Below are positions 15,558 to 22,846 of a stretch of DNA of 25,871 bases, piece after piece. The translations under genes and the position numbers were made by a program. Position 1 is the first letter of the stretch; every line of letters starts with the position of its first letter. The DNA lies in NCBI RefSeq assembly GCF_000211815.1, contig NZ_GL890840.1, positions 448,718 through 474,588 on the forward strand, given 5' to 3'. Below the pieces are notes generated by a model that did not search any database, was not told the origin of the DNA, and saw only the letters and a list, made by a program, of their open reading frames with translations. This stretch comes from Moorena producens 3L (GTDB lineage Bacteria > Cyanobacteriota > Cyanobacteriia > Cyanobacteriales > Coleofasciculaceae).

Positions 15558-15602
15558 TAATGGGTAATGGGGAATTGTAAGCCAATTTCCTATTACCCAT
15601 TA
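15558..15602 (+). terminator. Long hairpin downstream of the aldehyde dehydrogenase
   Basis: A 20-nt imperfect stem (15558-15577 with 15583-15602; TAATGGGTAATGGGG ... TTCCTATTACCCATTA) and 5-nt loop, about 100 bases after the stop codon. It lacks a proper T tract, so it may be a repeat palindrome that blocks RNA decay or aids termination rather than a standard terminator. Confidence 0.45.
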
Positions 15603-15639
15603 CTTTATGCTTTGCTCAAGCTTCAAGTTCAAGTTCAGG

Positions 15640-16082
15640 TAAGCATATGCGCTACTTGAGGTGCCGTCAGCCGTCAGCCGTCAGCCGTCAGCAGACGTAA
15701 CTCAGCATTATTCGAATGGTTACCTGTTTTATTCAAAAGCACCTCAAGTAGCGTGGCACAGGCTTTGACGCTGATAGCTGATAGCTGATAGCTGATAGCT
15801 GATAGCTGATAGCTGATAGCTGATAGCTGATAGCTGATAGCTGATAGCTGATAGCTGATAGCTGATAGCTGATAGCTGATAGCTGATAGCTGATAGCTGA
15901 TAGCTGATAGCTGATAGCTGATAGCTGATAGCTGATAGCTGATAGCTGATAGCTGATAGCTGATAGCTGATAGCTGATAGCTGATAGCTGATAGCTGATA
16001 GCTGATAGCTGATAGCTGATAGCTGATAGCTGATAGCTGATAGCTGATAGCTGATAGCTGATAGCTAATAGCTGAATGCTTA
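15640..16082. repeat. Composite element with TAAGCAT ends, copy 2, enlarged by heptads
   Basis: Starts TAAGCAT at 15640 and ends GCTGAATGCTTA at 16082. Inside: an inverted pair GCTACTTGAGGTGC (about 15651) and GCACCTCAAGTAGC (about 15739); four perfect CCGTCAG heptads (15664-15691); the core shared with 10448-10479; then a long GCTGATA array. It occupies the middle of the gap between the dehydrogenase and the amidase, which holds no gene. Confidence 0.75.
15770..16070. repeat. GCTGATA heptanucleotide array, 42 perfect copies plus one variant
   Basis: From 15770 to 16063 the 7-mer GCTGATA repeats 42 times without a single change or phase slip (I checked the phase at each 60-base line). One GCTAATA (16064-16070) and GCTGAAT follow. 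STRR-type array, intergenic. Confidence 0.97.
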
Positions 16083-16257
16083 CGTTATTTTTTAACGTTT
16101 CTTGATCCAGATCAATTTAGAAAAAGAACCAGGAGTTGGGTCTGAGTTTTCGATTTAGGAGCAGTTTATTAAATTTTGTTAAGCACTATTGGCTTAAATC
16201 CACTAACATAGAACAGAATTAGAGAAAATGGCTAATTAGAGAAATTCAGAAAGTATC

Positions 16258-17178
16258 ATGAAATACGGAATTGATATTGGTCACAACTTGCCCGCTGATA
16301 CAGGAGCTCAAGGTATCAGAGTAGAAGATGAAATGACTAGGGACGTCGGAACGAGAGTAATTTCAAAATTGAGAGACTTGGGACATCAGGTAGTTGAATG
16401 CAAGCCTAAAAGTGCGAGTACTTTAGGCAGCTCGCTGCGGCAACGGTGCAATATTGCCAATGCTAATCGAGTTGATCAGTTTGTTTCAATTCATTTTAAT
16501 GGGTTTAATGGCCAAGCTAATGGAACAGAAGTATTTGCGATTAGTAATACTGCCAAAAAAATTGCCCAGCCAGTTTTAGAAAAAATAGTCGAGTTGGGTT
16601 ACTTCAATAGAAAGGTTAAAAATGGCTCTCATTTATATGTCCTCCGATATACCAATATGCCAGCAATTCTGATCGAAAGCTGCTTTTGTGATTCCCAAAA
16701 AGATATGGCACTCTACGATCCAGAAGCATTGGCTAATGCAATTGTTAAAGGATTAACTGGAGAAGAGCCACCAACTACTAAATCTTCCTCCGAAGATAAT
16801 GTTCTAGAATTACAAAAAGCTCTCAATCGCTTAAAAATTAAAAGTCCTGCTGGTAAGCCATTAGTAGAAAATGGCTCCCTTGATCAGGCGACTATAGCAG
16901 CAATAAAAACATTTCAAGCTATTGTAGGAATTAACCAAACTGGAATTGGTGACTCGACCACATGGAAGACTATTAATCAGATTCTTGAGCAACCCATACT
17001 TAGACCTAATCATGCTGGAGGTACCACAGTAAAATATCTCCAACGTCGGGTGGGAACTCAGGCAGATGGTATTTTTGGTTCAGGCACCGCAAGTGCTGTG
17101 ATCAGATTTCAGAAACAACAAGGTTTAACGGCTGATGGTATTGTTGGAGCACAAACTTGGAGTCAATTGATTGACTAG
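16258..17178 (+). CDS. N-acetylmuramoyl-L-alanine amidase with two peptidoglycan-binding domains
   Basis: A 306-aa zinc amidase that cleaves the bond between MurNAc and L-Ala in peptidoglycan. The Amidase_3 domain (residues 1-165) has ligands H9 (DIGHN), E25 and H79 (VSIHFN) and catalytic E140 (AILIESCF). Two PG_binding_1 modules follow: about 183-247 (ELQKALNRL, TIAAIKTFQ) and about 254-305 (VKYLQRRVG, ADGIFGSGTASAVIRFQ, ADGIVGAQTW). There is no signal peptide: the catalytic domain starts at residue 2. So export needs another route, or the enzyme acts on lysis, as phage-type endolysins do. No phage genes are nearby. A hairpin repeat follows the stop. Confidence 0.94.
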   Translation: MKYGIDIGHNLPADTGAQGIRVEDEMTRDVGTRVISKLRDLGHQVVECKPKSASTLGSSLRQRCNIANANRVDQFVSIHFNGFNGQANGTEVFAISNTAKKIAQPVLEKIVELGYFNRKVKNGSHLYVLRYTNMPAILIESCFCDSQKDMALYDPEALANAIVKGLTGEEPPTTKSSSEDNVLELQKALNRLKIKSPAGKPLVENGSLDQATIAAIKTFQAIVGINQTGIGDSTTWKTINQILEQPILRPNHAGGTTVKYLQRRVGTQADGIFGSGTASAVIRFQKQQGLTADGIVGAQTWSQLID

Positions 17179-17208
17179 CAAGGCTTTGAGGGACGTTTAG
17201 CATTGAAC

Positions 17209-17254
17209 AGGTGCGACCCGTGGCGAATTTAATTCGCTTACGGAAAGCGCACCT
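17209..17254. repeat. 46-bp palindrome after the amidase gene
   Basis: Runs AGGTGCGACCCG ... AAAGCGCACCT, with inner arms GCGAA/TTCGC; sibling of the palindrome nested at 12390-12435. Being 30 bases after the amidase stop, it could act as a transcript-end hairpin. Confidence 0.75.
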
Positions 17255-17362
17255 CAAGCAGTTGCCTCACGTCTCACCGTCTCACCCGATCGGGAAGTGT
17301 GAGATTAATGGGGGATAGGAATTATATTATAATAATTATATTACCTCAAGATAATACCAATA

Positions 17363-18025
17363 TTACTCGTTATTAGTATAGTTTTCCGTTAATAGGATAA
17401 GATAGTCTAATGCTCCATATAATCGGGACAATTTATCAATCGTAAAATTCTCGATATTTTGAGTAAAAATGTCCCTTTGTAATCGTCCAAACTGCCATAA
17501 ATTACCATCAGTAACTATGCCATAAACAGGACGTTGAACATCTTGATTGATTTTTTGGGAAGCTACCAACTCGGCAAGGCATTGCCCCCAACCTTGTTGA
17601 AAATCATTTTTCTTTGCTTCGATAAGCGATGCAGCGCGGTCTTGGGGGTTTCCCCCATGAGCGACTGCATCAAGAATAATAAGCAGTGGCTTTTCTAAAA
17701 CCGTTTTCCCTAATTCCGATTTTGTCGAAAATATATAGTCAGGAGTCCCTGATAGAACTTGGTCATAGAAGATGCTTTTTTGAATCCAGAAAGAATAGAT
17801 TTTATAGTATTTTTTATAGAGTTCTCGCAACAATGGTGAAATGATAATTTCACTCCGGGAGGCTTCCGAGCTGAATACATCTATTGTTTCTTTATAAAAC
17901 TCTAGGTCTTTCAAGAAAATTTCGGGTGGGTCAGTGTCTTGAGAAACGATAAAAGTTCCCTCTTCGTATTTAATTTGATAGTGTTTCTGTACATCAGCTA
18001 TAGTTTTAAAGTCACTGAATGCCAT
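17363..18025 (-). CDS. PD-(D/E)XK nuclease-like protein with an in-frame repeat insert
   Basis: A 220-aa protein. It resembles small restriction-endonuclease-like proteins of cyanobacteria: E59 (SEIIISPLL), D96 (GTPDYIFS) and E136-x-K138 (IEAKKNDF) would form the catalytic core, followed by GWGQCLAELVA and the strand VYGIVTDGNLWQFGRL. Residues 118-134 (LDAVAHGGNPQDRAASL) are encoded by a 49-bp dispersed repeat. Removing them yields PLLIIIEAKK, matching LIIIEAKKK in the related protein at 18580. The insert therefore sits in the strand carrying the catalytic E-x-K; the frame is kept and the key residues remain, but activity is doubtful. Function of the family is unproven. Start ATG at 18025 has GGAGACTGATTA upstream (plus-strand TAATCAGTCTCC), a fair ribosome binding site. 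Confidence 0.75.
   Translation of the reverse strand: MAFSDFKTIADVQKHYQIKYEEGTFIVSQDTDPPEIFLKDLEFYKETIDVFSSEASRSEIIISPLLRELYKKYYKIYSFWIQKSIFYDQVLSGTPDYIFSTKSELGKTVLEKPLLIILDAVAHGGNPQDRAASLIEAKKNDFQQGWGQCLAELVASQKINQDVQRPVYGIVTDGNLWQFGRLQRDIFTQNIENFTIDKLSRLYGALDYLILLTENYTNNE
17626..17674 (+). repeat. 49-bp dispersed palindromic repeat, copy inside a gene
   Basis: GCGATGCAGCGCGGTCTTGG ... GAGCGACTGCATCAAG. Same length as, and 46 of 49 bases identical to, the copy at 484-532. In the minus-strand gene it is read as LDAVAHGGNPQDRAAS without stop or frameshift; the net insertion appears to be 51 bp (17 codons). Confidence 0.9.
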
Positions 18026-18186
18026 AGTTAATCAGTCTCCTGATTGCGTCTAATTATATTTTAGAGACCAAACTATTTCGTTTTGAGATTGGAACAGATG
18101 TGCGGCTTAGCTAAGAGACTGTTGATAAAGAAAATTATAAAGTATATCTTAGAGGATATCTGAAAAGTTTTTTGATACTGAATTTT

Positions 18187-18269
18187 GCCCCCCTAGCCCC
18201 CCAACTTTGGGGGGAACAAGAGTCAATTTGCTTCTAAAAGTCCCCCAAAATTGGGGGACCAACGGGGGC
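18187..18269. repeat. G/C-tract double hairpin (CCCCCTAG...CCCCCAA family)
   Basis: Outer arms GCCCCCCTAG / GGGGGC enclose two hairpins, CCCCCCAACTTTGGGGGG (18197-18214) and TCCCCCAAAATTGGGGGA (18241-18258). Uninterrupted relative of 2545-2664. It lies in the 554-base gap between the two divergent nuclease-like genes, which otherwise holds no gene. Confidence 0.82.
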
Positions 18270-18434
18270 TTGGATGTAGCAAATGAGACTTCTCAGACAA
18301 CCTCTTAAGACGGCGATTATTCGCTGACTGTCATAGCACTTACGAAGTATAAAGTGCGATCGCTCTTAACGGTCAATAATAAGTATAAATACTTACCAAT
18401 TACCGAAAATCAAGATTTGACTACAATTTAACCG

Positions 18435-18568
18435 TAAGCATTCACCAGTCAGCAGTCAGCTTATGCGCGTAGCCCATAGGCTGACCGCTGATAGCTGACT
18501 GGTTATAACTGGTAAATTATAACTGATAACTGATAGCTGATAACTGATAGCTGATAGCTAATAGCTTA
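18435..18568. repeat. Composite element with TAAGCATTCA ends, copy 3
   Basis: Starts TAAGCATTCACC, ends GCTAATAGCTTA. The interior has CAGTCAG units, GCGCGTAGCCCATAGGCTGAC and several AACTGATA/GCTGATA 7-8-mers. It stops 11 bases before the next start codon, so it forms the leader of the following gene. Confidence 0.68.
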
Positions 18569-18579
18569 CAAATTAACTT

Positions 18580-19224
18580 ATGAAAAAATCGATATTCAAA
18601 GAAAACCGCAAGTATACATTTAGTGACTATTTTGCGATGACCAATCCCACTGAGGAAATTGTTGGTGAGTTTGGTTACTCCTTTGGCATTGAATTAATTG
18701 ACCTGCCTAAGTCTAGCAACTATGACCTAGATATCATTCAACAGCTCAACCATACTTACTACACCATTATTCCTAAAATCAGCCTTACCTCGGAAATTGC
18801 TAAACGGGAATTTCTGATTGCCCCACTAATCCTAGAAATTGCAAAGCTGCTCCCAGTTAAAGTCAATGTTGAGTATCCCCTAGACATTAACGATCAGCTA
18901 GGGGGAGCGCTAGACTACTTATTAAAAACTAGCCAAAATCTGATTATTATAGAAGCAAAAAAGAAAGATATTGATAGTGGCTTCAACCAGTTAGCAGCCG
19001 AACTAATTGCTTTAGATAAGTACGAAGATAGCGAATCTATTGAAATTATTTATGGTGCTGTGACTCTGGGGGATATTTGGAAATTTGGAACCCTTGATAG
19101 GAAACGGAAGCACATTGCCAAAACTATTCAAAGTCAGACTATTCCTAGAGATACAGAAGAAATATTCTCCATTTTGATTGGAATACTGAGCTTAAAACCA
19201 GACCAGACTTCAAATAAGCGGTAA
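18580..19224 (+). CDS. PD-(D/E)XK nuclease-like protein, intact relative
   Basis: A 214-aa protein with the same core as the gene at 17363-18025: E77 (REFLIAPLI), D112 (GALDYLLK), E125-x-K127 (LIIIEAKKKD), then GFNQLAAELIAL and the strand IIYGAVTLGDIWKFGTL. The catalytic motif is uninterrupted. Similar cyanobacterial proteins are annotated only as hypothetical or restriction-endonuclease-like; a role in DNA or RNA cleavage is inference. No signal peptide or membrane segment. No ribosome binding site is visible, because the composite repeat at 18435-18568 ends just before the start. It lies back to back with its relative across a repeat-rich gap, consistent with an old inverted duplication or two separate arrivals. 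Confidence 0.75.
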   Translation: MKKSIFKENRKYTFSDYFAMTNPTEEIVGEFGYSFGIELIDLPKSSNYDLDIIQQLNHTYYTIIPKISLTSEIAKREFLIAPLILEIAKLLPVKVNVEYPLDINDQLGGALDYLLKTSQNLIIIEAKKKDIDSGFNQLAAELIALDKYEDSESIEIIYGAVTLGDIWKFGTLDRKRKHIAKTIQSQTIPRDTEEIFSILIGILSLKPDQTSNKR

Positions 19225-19272
19225 CCTATAATCTATAACCTGCAACCTATGGTCAATCGGGAGTAACGGATA

Positions 19273-19890
19273 ATGATTATTGTCATTGACAACTACGACA
19301 GCTTTACCTACAACTTAGTCCAATACCTAGGAGAATTGGGTACCCAATTACCTGTGGGATCAGAGATTCAGGTCTATCGCAATGATAAAATTGATATACA
19401 GAAAATCCGCGACCTCAACCCAGATGGGGTCGTGATTTCTCCAGGGCCAGGACGCCCTGAAGATGCTGGGATATCAAGTGCTATCTACAGCAATTTGGGG
19501 TCAACTCTACCCATTCTAGGGGTTTGCTTGGGTCATCAAGCCTTGGGTCAGGTATTTGGCGGGAAAATTGTTTCGGCACCAGTATTGATGCATGGCAAAA
19601 CCTCAGAAATTCATCACACTGGGGTTGGGGTTTTTCGGGGATTACCCAATCCTTTCATAGCGACTCGATACCATAGCTTAGTGATTGACCGTAGCTGCTG
19701 TCCTGATGTCTTGGAAATTACGGCTTGGGTAGATGATGGCACAATTATGGGAGTTAGACATCGGAACTATCCCCAGCTCGAAGGCGTCCAATTTCATCCA
19801 GAGAGTATTTTGACCTCTTCTGGTAAGCAACTTCTAAAAAACTTCTTAGAATCGCTGCCAGCATCTGCTACTCTCTCTATATCTCCCTGA
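19273..19890 (+). CDS. trpG: Anthranilate synthase component II / aminodeoxychorismate synthase glutaminase
   Basis: A 205-aa class I glutamine amidotransferase that releases ammonia from glutamine for the TrpE (tryptophan) or PabB (folate) partner. Motifs: N-terminal IDNYDSFTYNLVQYL, oxyanion strand SPGPGRPEDAG, nucleophile C85 in GVCLGHQALGQ, and the catalytic pair H175 and E177 in VQFHPESIL. KTSEIHHTG and ATRYHSLVID are typical of TrpG/PabA, which in many bacteria is shared by both pathways. Full length for the family. GGGAG lies 9 bases upstream of ATG 19273. The synthase partner is not adjacent here. The MBL-fold gene starts 25 bases downstream, so co-transcription is likely. Confidence 0.95.
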   Translation: MIIVIDNYDSFTYNLVQYLGELGTQLPVGSEIQVYRNDKIDIQKIRDLNPDGVVISPGPGRPEDAGISSAIYSNLGSTLPILGVCLGHQALGQVFGGKIVSAPVLMHGKTSEIHHTGVGVFRGLPNPFIATRYHSLVIDRSCCPDVLEITAWVDDGTIMGVRHRNYPQLEGVQFHPESILTSSGKQLLKNFLESLPASATLSISP

Positions 19891-19914
19891 AAATAAACTT
19901 GTTTCCAACAAACC

Positions 19915-20700
19915 ATGAAACGGCGACAGTTGATGCGCTATGTCAGTGCGGGTGTACTCACAACTCTTTCAACCGGCTTAGCTTCTGGACTCAGTTCTTA
20001 CCAAGCACAGCCATCACGCAATGTATTGACAGTAAAGTGGCTTGGTCATACCTGCTTTTTATTTACTGGGGGTGGTGTGCGAGTTTTAGTCAACCCATTC
20101 CAAACCATTGGGTGTACCGCTAAATACAACTCACCAAAAGTAGAGGCAGATTTAGTCCTAATCAGTAGCCTACTACTAGATGAAGGAGCAGCGGAAGGCA
20201 TACCGGGCAGTCCCCGGCTCCTCTTTGAACCGGGTATTTTTCAAGCAAATGGGCTAAAATTCGAGGGAATTAGTATTCCTCACGACCGAGTCGGTGGACG
20301 TCGCTTTGGTAATAATGTTGCTTGGAAATGGACTCAAAACGGTATCAATATTCTACATCTGGGAGGAGCAGCAGCCCCTCTAGATATTGAGCAGAAAATT
20401 CTGATCGGGCGTCCTGATTTAGCGTTAATTCCAGTGGGAGGGGGACCGAAAGCCTACAACCCTCAAGAAGCTAAACAGGCATTTGATTTCCTTAAGGCAA
20501 AGATAATGATTCCTACTCATTTCCGAACCAAGGCGGCTGATGCCGAACAGTGTGATATTTTACCAGTGGAGGAGTTCTTAACATTGATGAAGGACACACC
20601 CATACGCCGTGCCAAAAACGATACCATTAGGATTAGCTCAGGGGATTTATCCCAGGATGGGTCAGTGATTCAACTAATGAGTTACAACTACAACTTCTAA
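19915..20700 (+). CDS. Exported MBL-fold (UlaG/UPF0173-like) protein with missing metal motif
   Basis: A 261-aa protein. The N-terminus MKRRQLMRYVSAG followed by a hydrophobic stretch looks like a twin-arginine (Tat) signal, cleaved near residue 25-32. The rest follows the metallo-beta-lactamase fold of the UlaG-like group: VKWLGHTCFLF, VRVLVNPF, ADLVLISSLLLDEGA, ISIPHD, NILHLGGAA, PDLALIPVGGGP and IMIPTHFRT. Where active members have HxHxDH, this one has SSLLLDEG, so the first metal-binding histidines are absent; His residues in GHTC, IPHD, LHLGG and PTHF remain. It may be a non-catalytic or altered-metal member. It sits between trpG and a sensor kinase whose ATG directly follows its TAA, suggesting translational coupling. 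Confidence 0.85.
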   Translation: MKRRQLMRYVSAGVLTTLSTGLASGLSSYQAQPSRNVLTVKWLGHTCFLFTGGGVRVLVNPFQTIGCTAKYNSPKVEADLVLISSLLLDEGAAEGIPGSPRLLFEPGIFQANGLKFEGISIPHDRVGGRRFGNNVAWKWTQNGINILHLGGAAAPLDIEQKILIGRPDLALIPVGGGPKAYNPQEAKQAFDFLKAKIMIPTHFRTKAADAEQCDILPVEEFLTLMKDTPIRRAKNDTIRISSGDLSQDGSVIQLMSYNYNF

Positions 20701-22629
20701 ATGCCCTTGCCTAGCCCCTTACCCAGACTGCAACCGCCTTTCTGGACTGGTGGAGTGGCGCTTGTAGCCATGATTTTCTGGATTGAAACCCTACGGCAGT
20801 TTGGGTTTATTGTTCCAACTCCGTTTATACTTCTTATCTTTGCTGTTGCCCTAACTGCCAGTATCGACGGATTACTTGCTGGAGTTACCAGTGCCACAGT
20901 ATGGGCAATTTACCTGATCTATGCCTCTGCTGTTCACTTTGGTCCACCGAGTTTAACCGGGGGTTCAGTAGAGGTCAGTTTGGGGATTCTAGTGGTGGTC
21001 TTACTGGCTGTGCGGCTCGGCTGGATCAAAGACCAGAACCAGAAGCTGATCAAAAAGTTGCGACAAGCCAGCCTTGAGCTAGAACGACGGATTGAACAAC
21101 GCACTGCTGAACTCTTAACTGCTAATTCTAGACTAGCCAAGGAGATTCGCGGACGCATTCTGGCTCAAGAGGCACTCGGAAAAAACGAATTGGCATTACA
21201 GTTAAGCCACAATCGACTCGAAAGTATCGAAAGTATTTTGAGTTCCCTAGAGGATGTGGTTTGGTCCGTGCGCCCCCAAACTTCCAAACTGCTTTACCTC
21301 AACTCCGCTGTTGACAATCTTTATGGTTATAGCATATCCGATTTTTTAGCTAACTCAAATATTTGGCTAGAGGGAATCCACCCAGAAGACCGAGAACGAG
21401 TTCAGCAGAAGCGAAATTTTATCAACAATAAATCATTGCCGTTGTCACCCCAATCACTCCTGGCAATTGACGGTATTGACTTAGAATATCGCATCGTGCG
21501 CTCTGATGGGCAGGTGCGCTGGATTCGTGATCACGTCCAAATTCACACCGATGCCCATGGTATCCCCATACGCATTGATGGTATTGTCACTGACATTACC
21601 AAAGCCAAGCAAGTCGAGAAAGCTTTGGGAGAGAGTCAGCGAAAATTCCAAGCCATCTTTGACCAGACCAGCCAATTTACTTGGCTGCTGCAACCAGATG
21701 GTACCTTGCTCGAAGCCAACCAAACCGCCCTTGACTTTAGCGGATTAACTCCGTCAGAGATTGTGGGTAAGCCCTTCTGGCAAATCCAATGGTGGACAAA
21801 GTCTACTCAAATCGAAAATCCTTTAAAAAATGCGATCGCGAGAGCAGCCACCGGTGAGTTTGTCCGTTATCAAGGGTCGGTGCTAGGGTTACAGGGTCAA
21901 GTGCTCACGATGGAGTTTTCCGTGAAACCGTTGCGGGATGAGAACGGAAATATAGTGTTGTTAATCCTAGAAGGTCGAGATATTAGCGATCGCATCAGAG
22001 CAGAAGCAGCAACTCTAGAGGCCCAAAACAAGGACATACTGCTTAAAGAGATTCACCATCGGGTCAAGAACAATTTACAAATTGTCTCAGGAATCCTTTA
22101 CCTCCAATCTCGATATATAGATGATGAAAGTATCCTGGAGATCATCTGTGAAAGCCGCAACCGTCTCCAAGTCATGGCCTTAATCCATGAGAAATTGTAT
22201 GGCTCTAAGAACCTGAGCCAGCTTGACTTCGAAGATTATATTCAATCTCTGACTAAGGACTTATTAAGATCTTACACCTGTAGTAATCATCCCCCTAGGA
22301 TTAAGGTTAATTTTGTTAAGAAATTTCTGGACATCGACAGGGCCATTCCCTGTGGTTTAATTATTAATGAATTAGTCTCCAATGCCCTCAAACACGCTTT
22401 TCCAGAAGTAGATGGCGGTGAAATTATTGTTGACTTTAAGTGCCGTGAGGATAACTATTTTGAACTGATGGTCAGTGACAATGGTCTTGGCATCCGAGAA
22501 GGTATAGATTTAGCAAACCCCAAGACCCTAGGGCTACGCTTAGTCCATACCCTAGCCACTAAGCAACTCAAAGGTGAGCTTGAGTTAGATACAAGTCATG
22601 GTGTTATGTTTAAAATTAAATTTTCATAA
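20701..22629 (+). CDS. Membrane PAS-PAS sensor histidine kinase (HisKA_2 type)
   Basis: A 642-aa kinase. Residues about 15-105 hold several hydrophobic segments (membrane anchor of a MASE/DUF4118-like kind, exact family unsure). Coiled coil about 108-150, PAS domain 1 about 172-305 (EDVVWSVRP ... GIVTDITKAKQ), PAS domain 2 about 312-435 (WLLQPDGTLLEAN ... EGRDISDR). The HisKA_2 dimerisation domain has H452-H453 in KEIHHRVKNNLQIVS, followed by a HATPase with N box (LIINELVSNALKHAF) and G box (SDNGLGI). The LRLVH segment replaces a classic G2. Its ATG abuts the preceding stop codon with no gap, so it is probably translated by reinitiation after the MBL gene. No receiver domain of its own; the REC-containing hybrid downstream is a candidate partner. 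Confidence 0.93.
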   Translation: MPLPSPLPRLQPPFWTGGVALVAMIFWIETLRQFGFIVPTPFILLIFAVALTASIDGLLAGVTSATVWAIYLIYASAVHFGPPSLTGGSVEVSLGILVVVLLAVRLGWIKDQNQKLIKKLRQASLELERRIEQRTAELLTANSRLAKEIRGRILAQEALGKNELALQLSHNRLESIESILSSLEDVVWSVRPQTSKLLYLNSAVDNLYGYSISDFLANSNIWLEGIHPEDRERVQQKRNFINNKSLPLSPQSLLAIDGIDLEYRIVRSDGQVRWIRDHVQIHTDAHGIPIRIDGIVTDITKAKQVEKALGESQRKFQAIFDQTSQFTWLLQPDGTLLEANQTALDFSGLTPSEIVGKPFWQIQWWTKSTQIENPLKNAIARAATGEFVRYQGSVLGLQGQVLTMEFSVKPLRDENGNIVLLILEGRDISDRIRAEAATLEAQNKDILLKEIHHRVKNNLQIVSGILYLQSRYIDDESILEIICESRNRLQVMALIHEKLYGSKNLSQLDFEDYIQSLTKDLLRSYTCSNHPPRIKVNFVKKFLDIDRAIPCGLIINELVSNALKHAFPEVDGGEIIVDFKCREDNYFELMVSDNGLGIREGIDLANPKTLGLRLVHTLATKQLKGELELDTSHGVMFKIKFS

Positions 22630-22630
22630 A

Positions 22631-22657
22631 GTTTAAACAAGTTTAAACAAGCTTAAA
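22631..22657. repeat. 10-bp tandem repeat GTTTAAACAA
   Basis: Two exact copies (22631-22640, 22641-22650) and a partial third (GCTTAAA), starting 2 bases after the HisKA_2 kinase stop codon. Confidence 0.85.
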
Positions 22658-22846
22658 GCATTAGGAAATTTTTCAAGACCCACCCTCGAATTGTGATATA
22701 GAACTATCAGGTTGTGAGGCAGTTAACTAACTGGCAGCACAGAACCAAAGCAAAAATTATTAAGTAGGGAGAACACACTGGCTTGCTTCAAAGTTAAGAC
22801 AAGGGACAACCCAAGGTAACTTAAAAAGCAATTCCATAACTAGGAA

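Noticed and set aside
15640..16082. Possible CRISPR array because of the regular repeats
   Set aside because: Units are contiguous 7-mers with no unique spacers and no cas genes nearby.
16258..17254. Prophage lysis module
   Set aside because: Only the amidase is present; no holin, tail, integrase or packaging genes in the window.
17363..19224. A complete restriction-modification or toxin-antitoxin system
   Set aside because: Two nuclease-like proteins are present but no methyltransferase, specificity subunit or antitoxin could be identified between or beside them.
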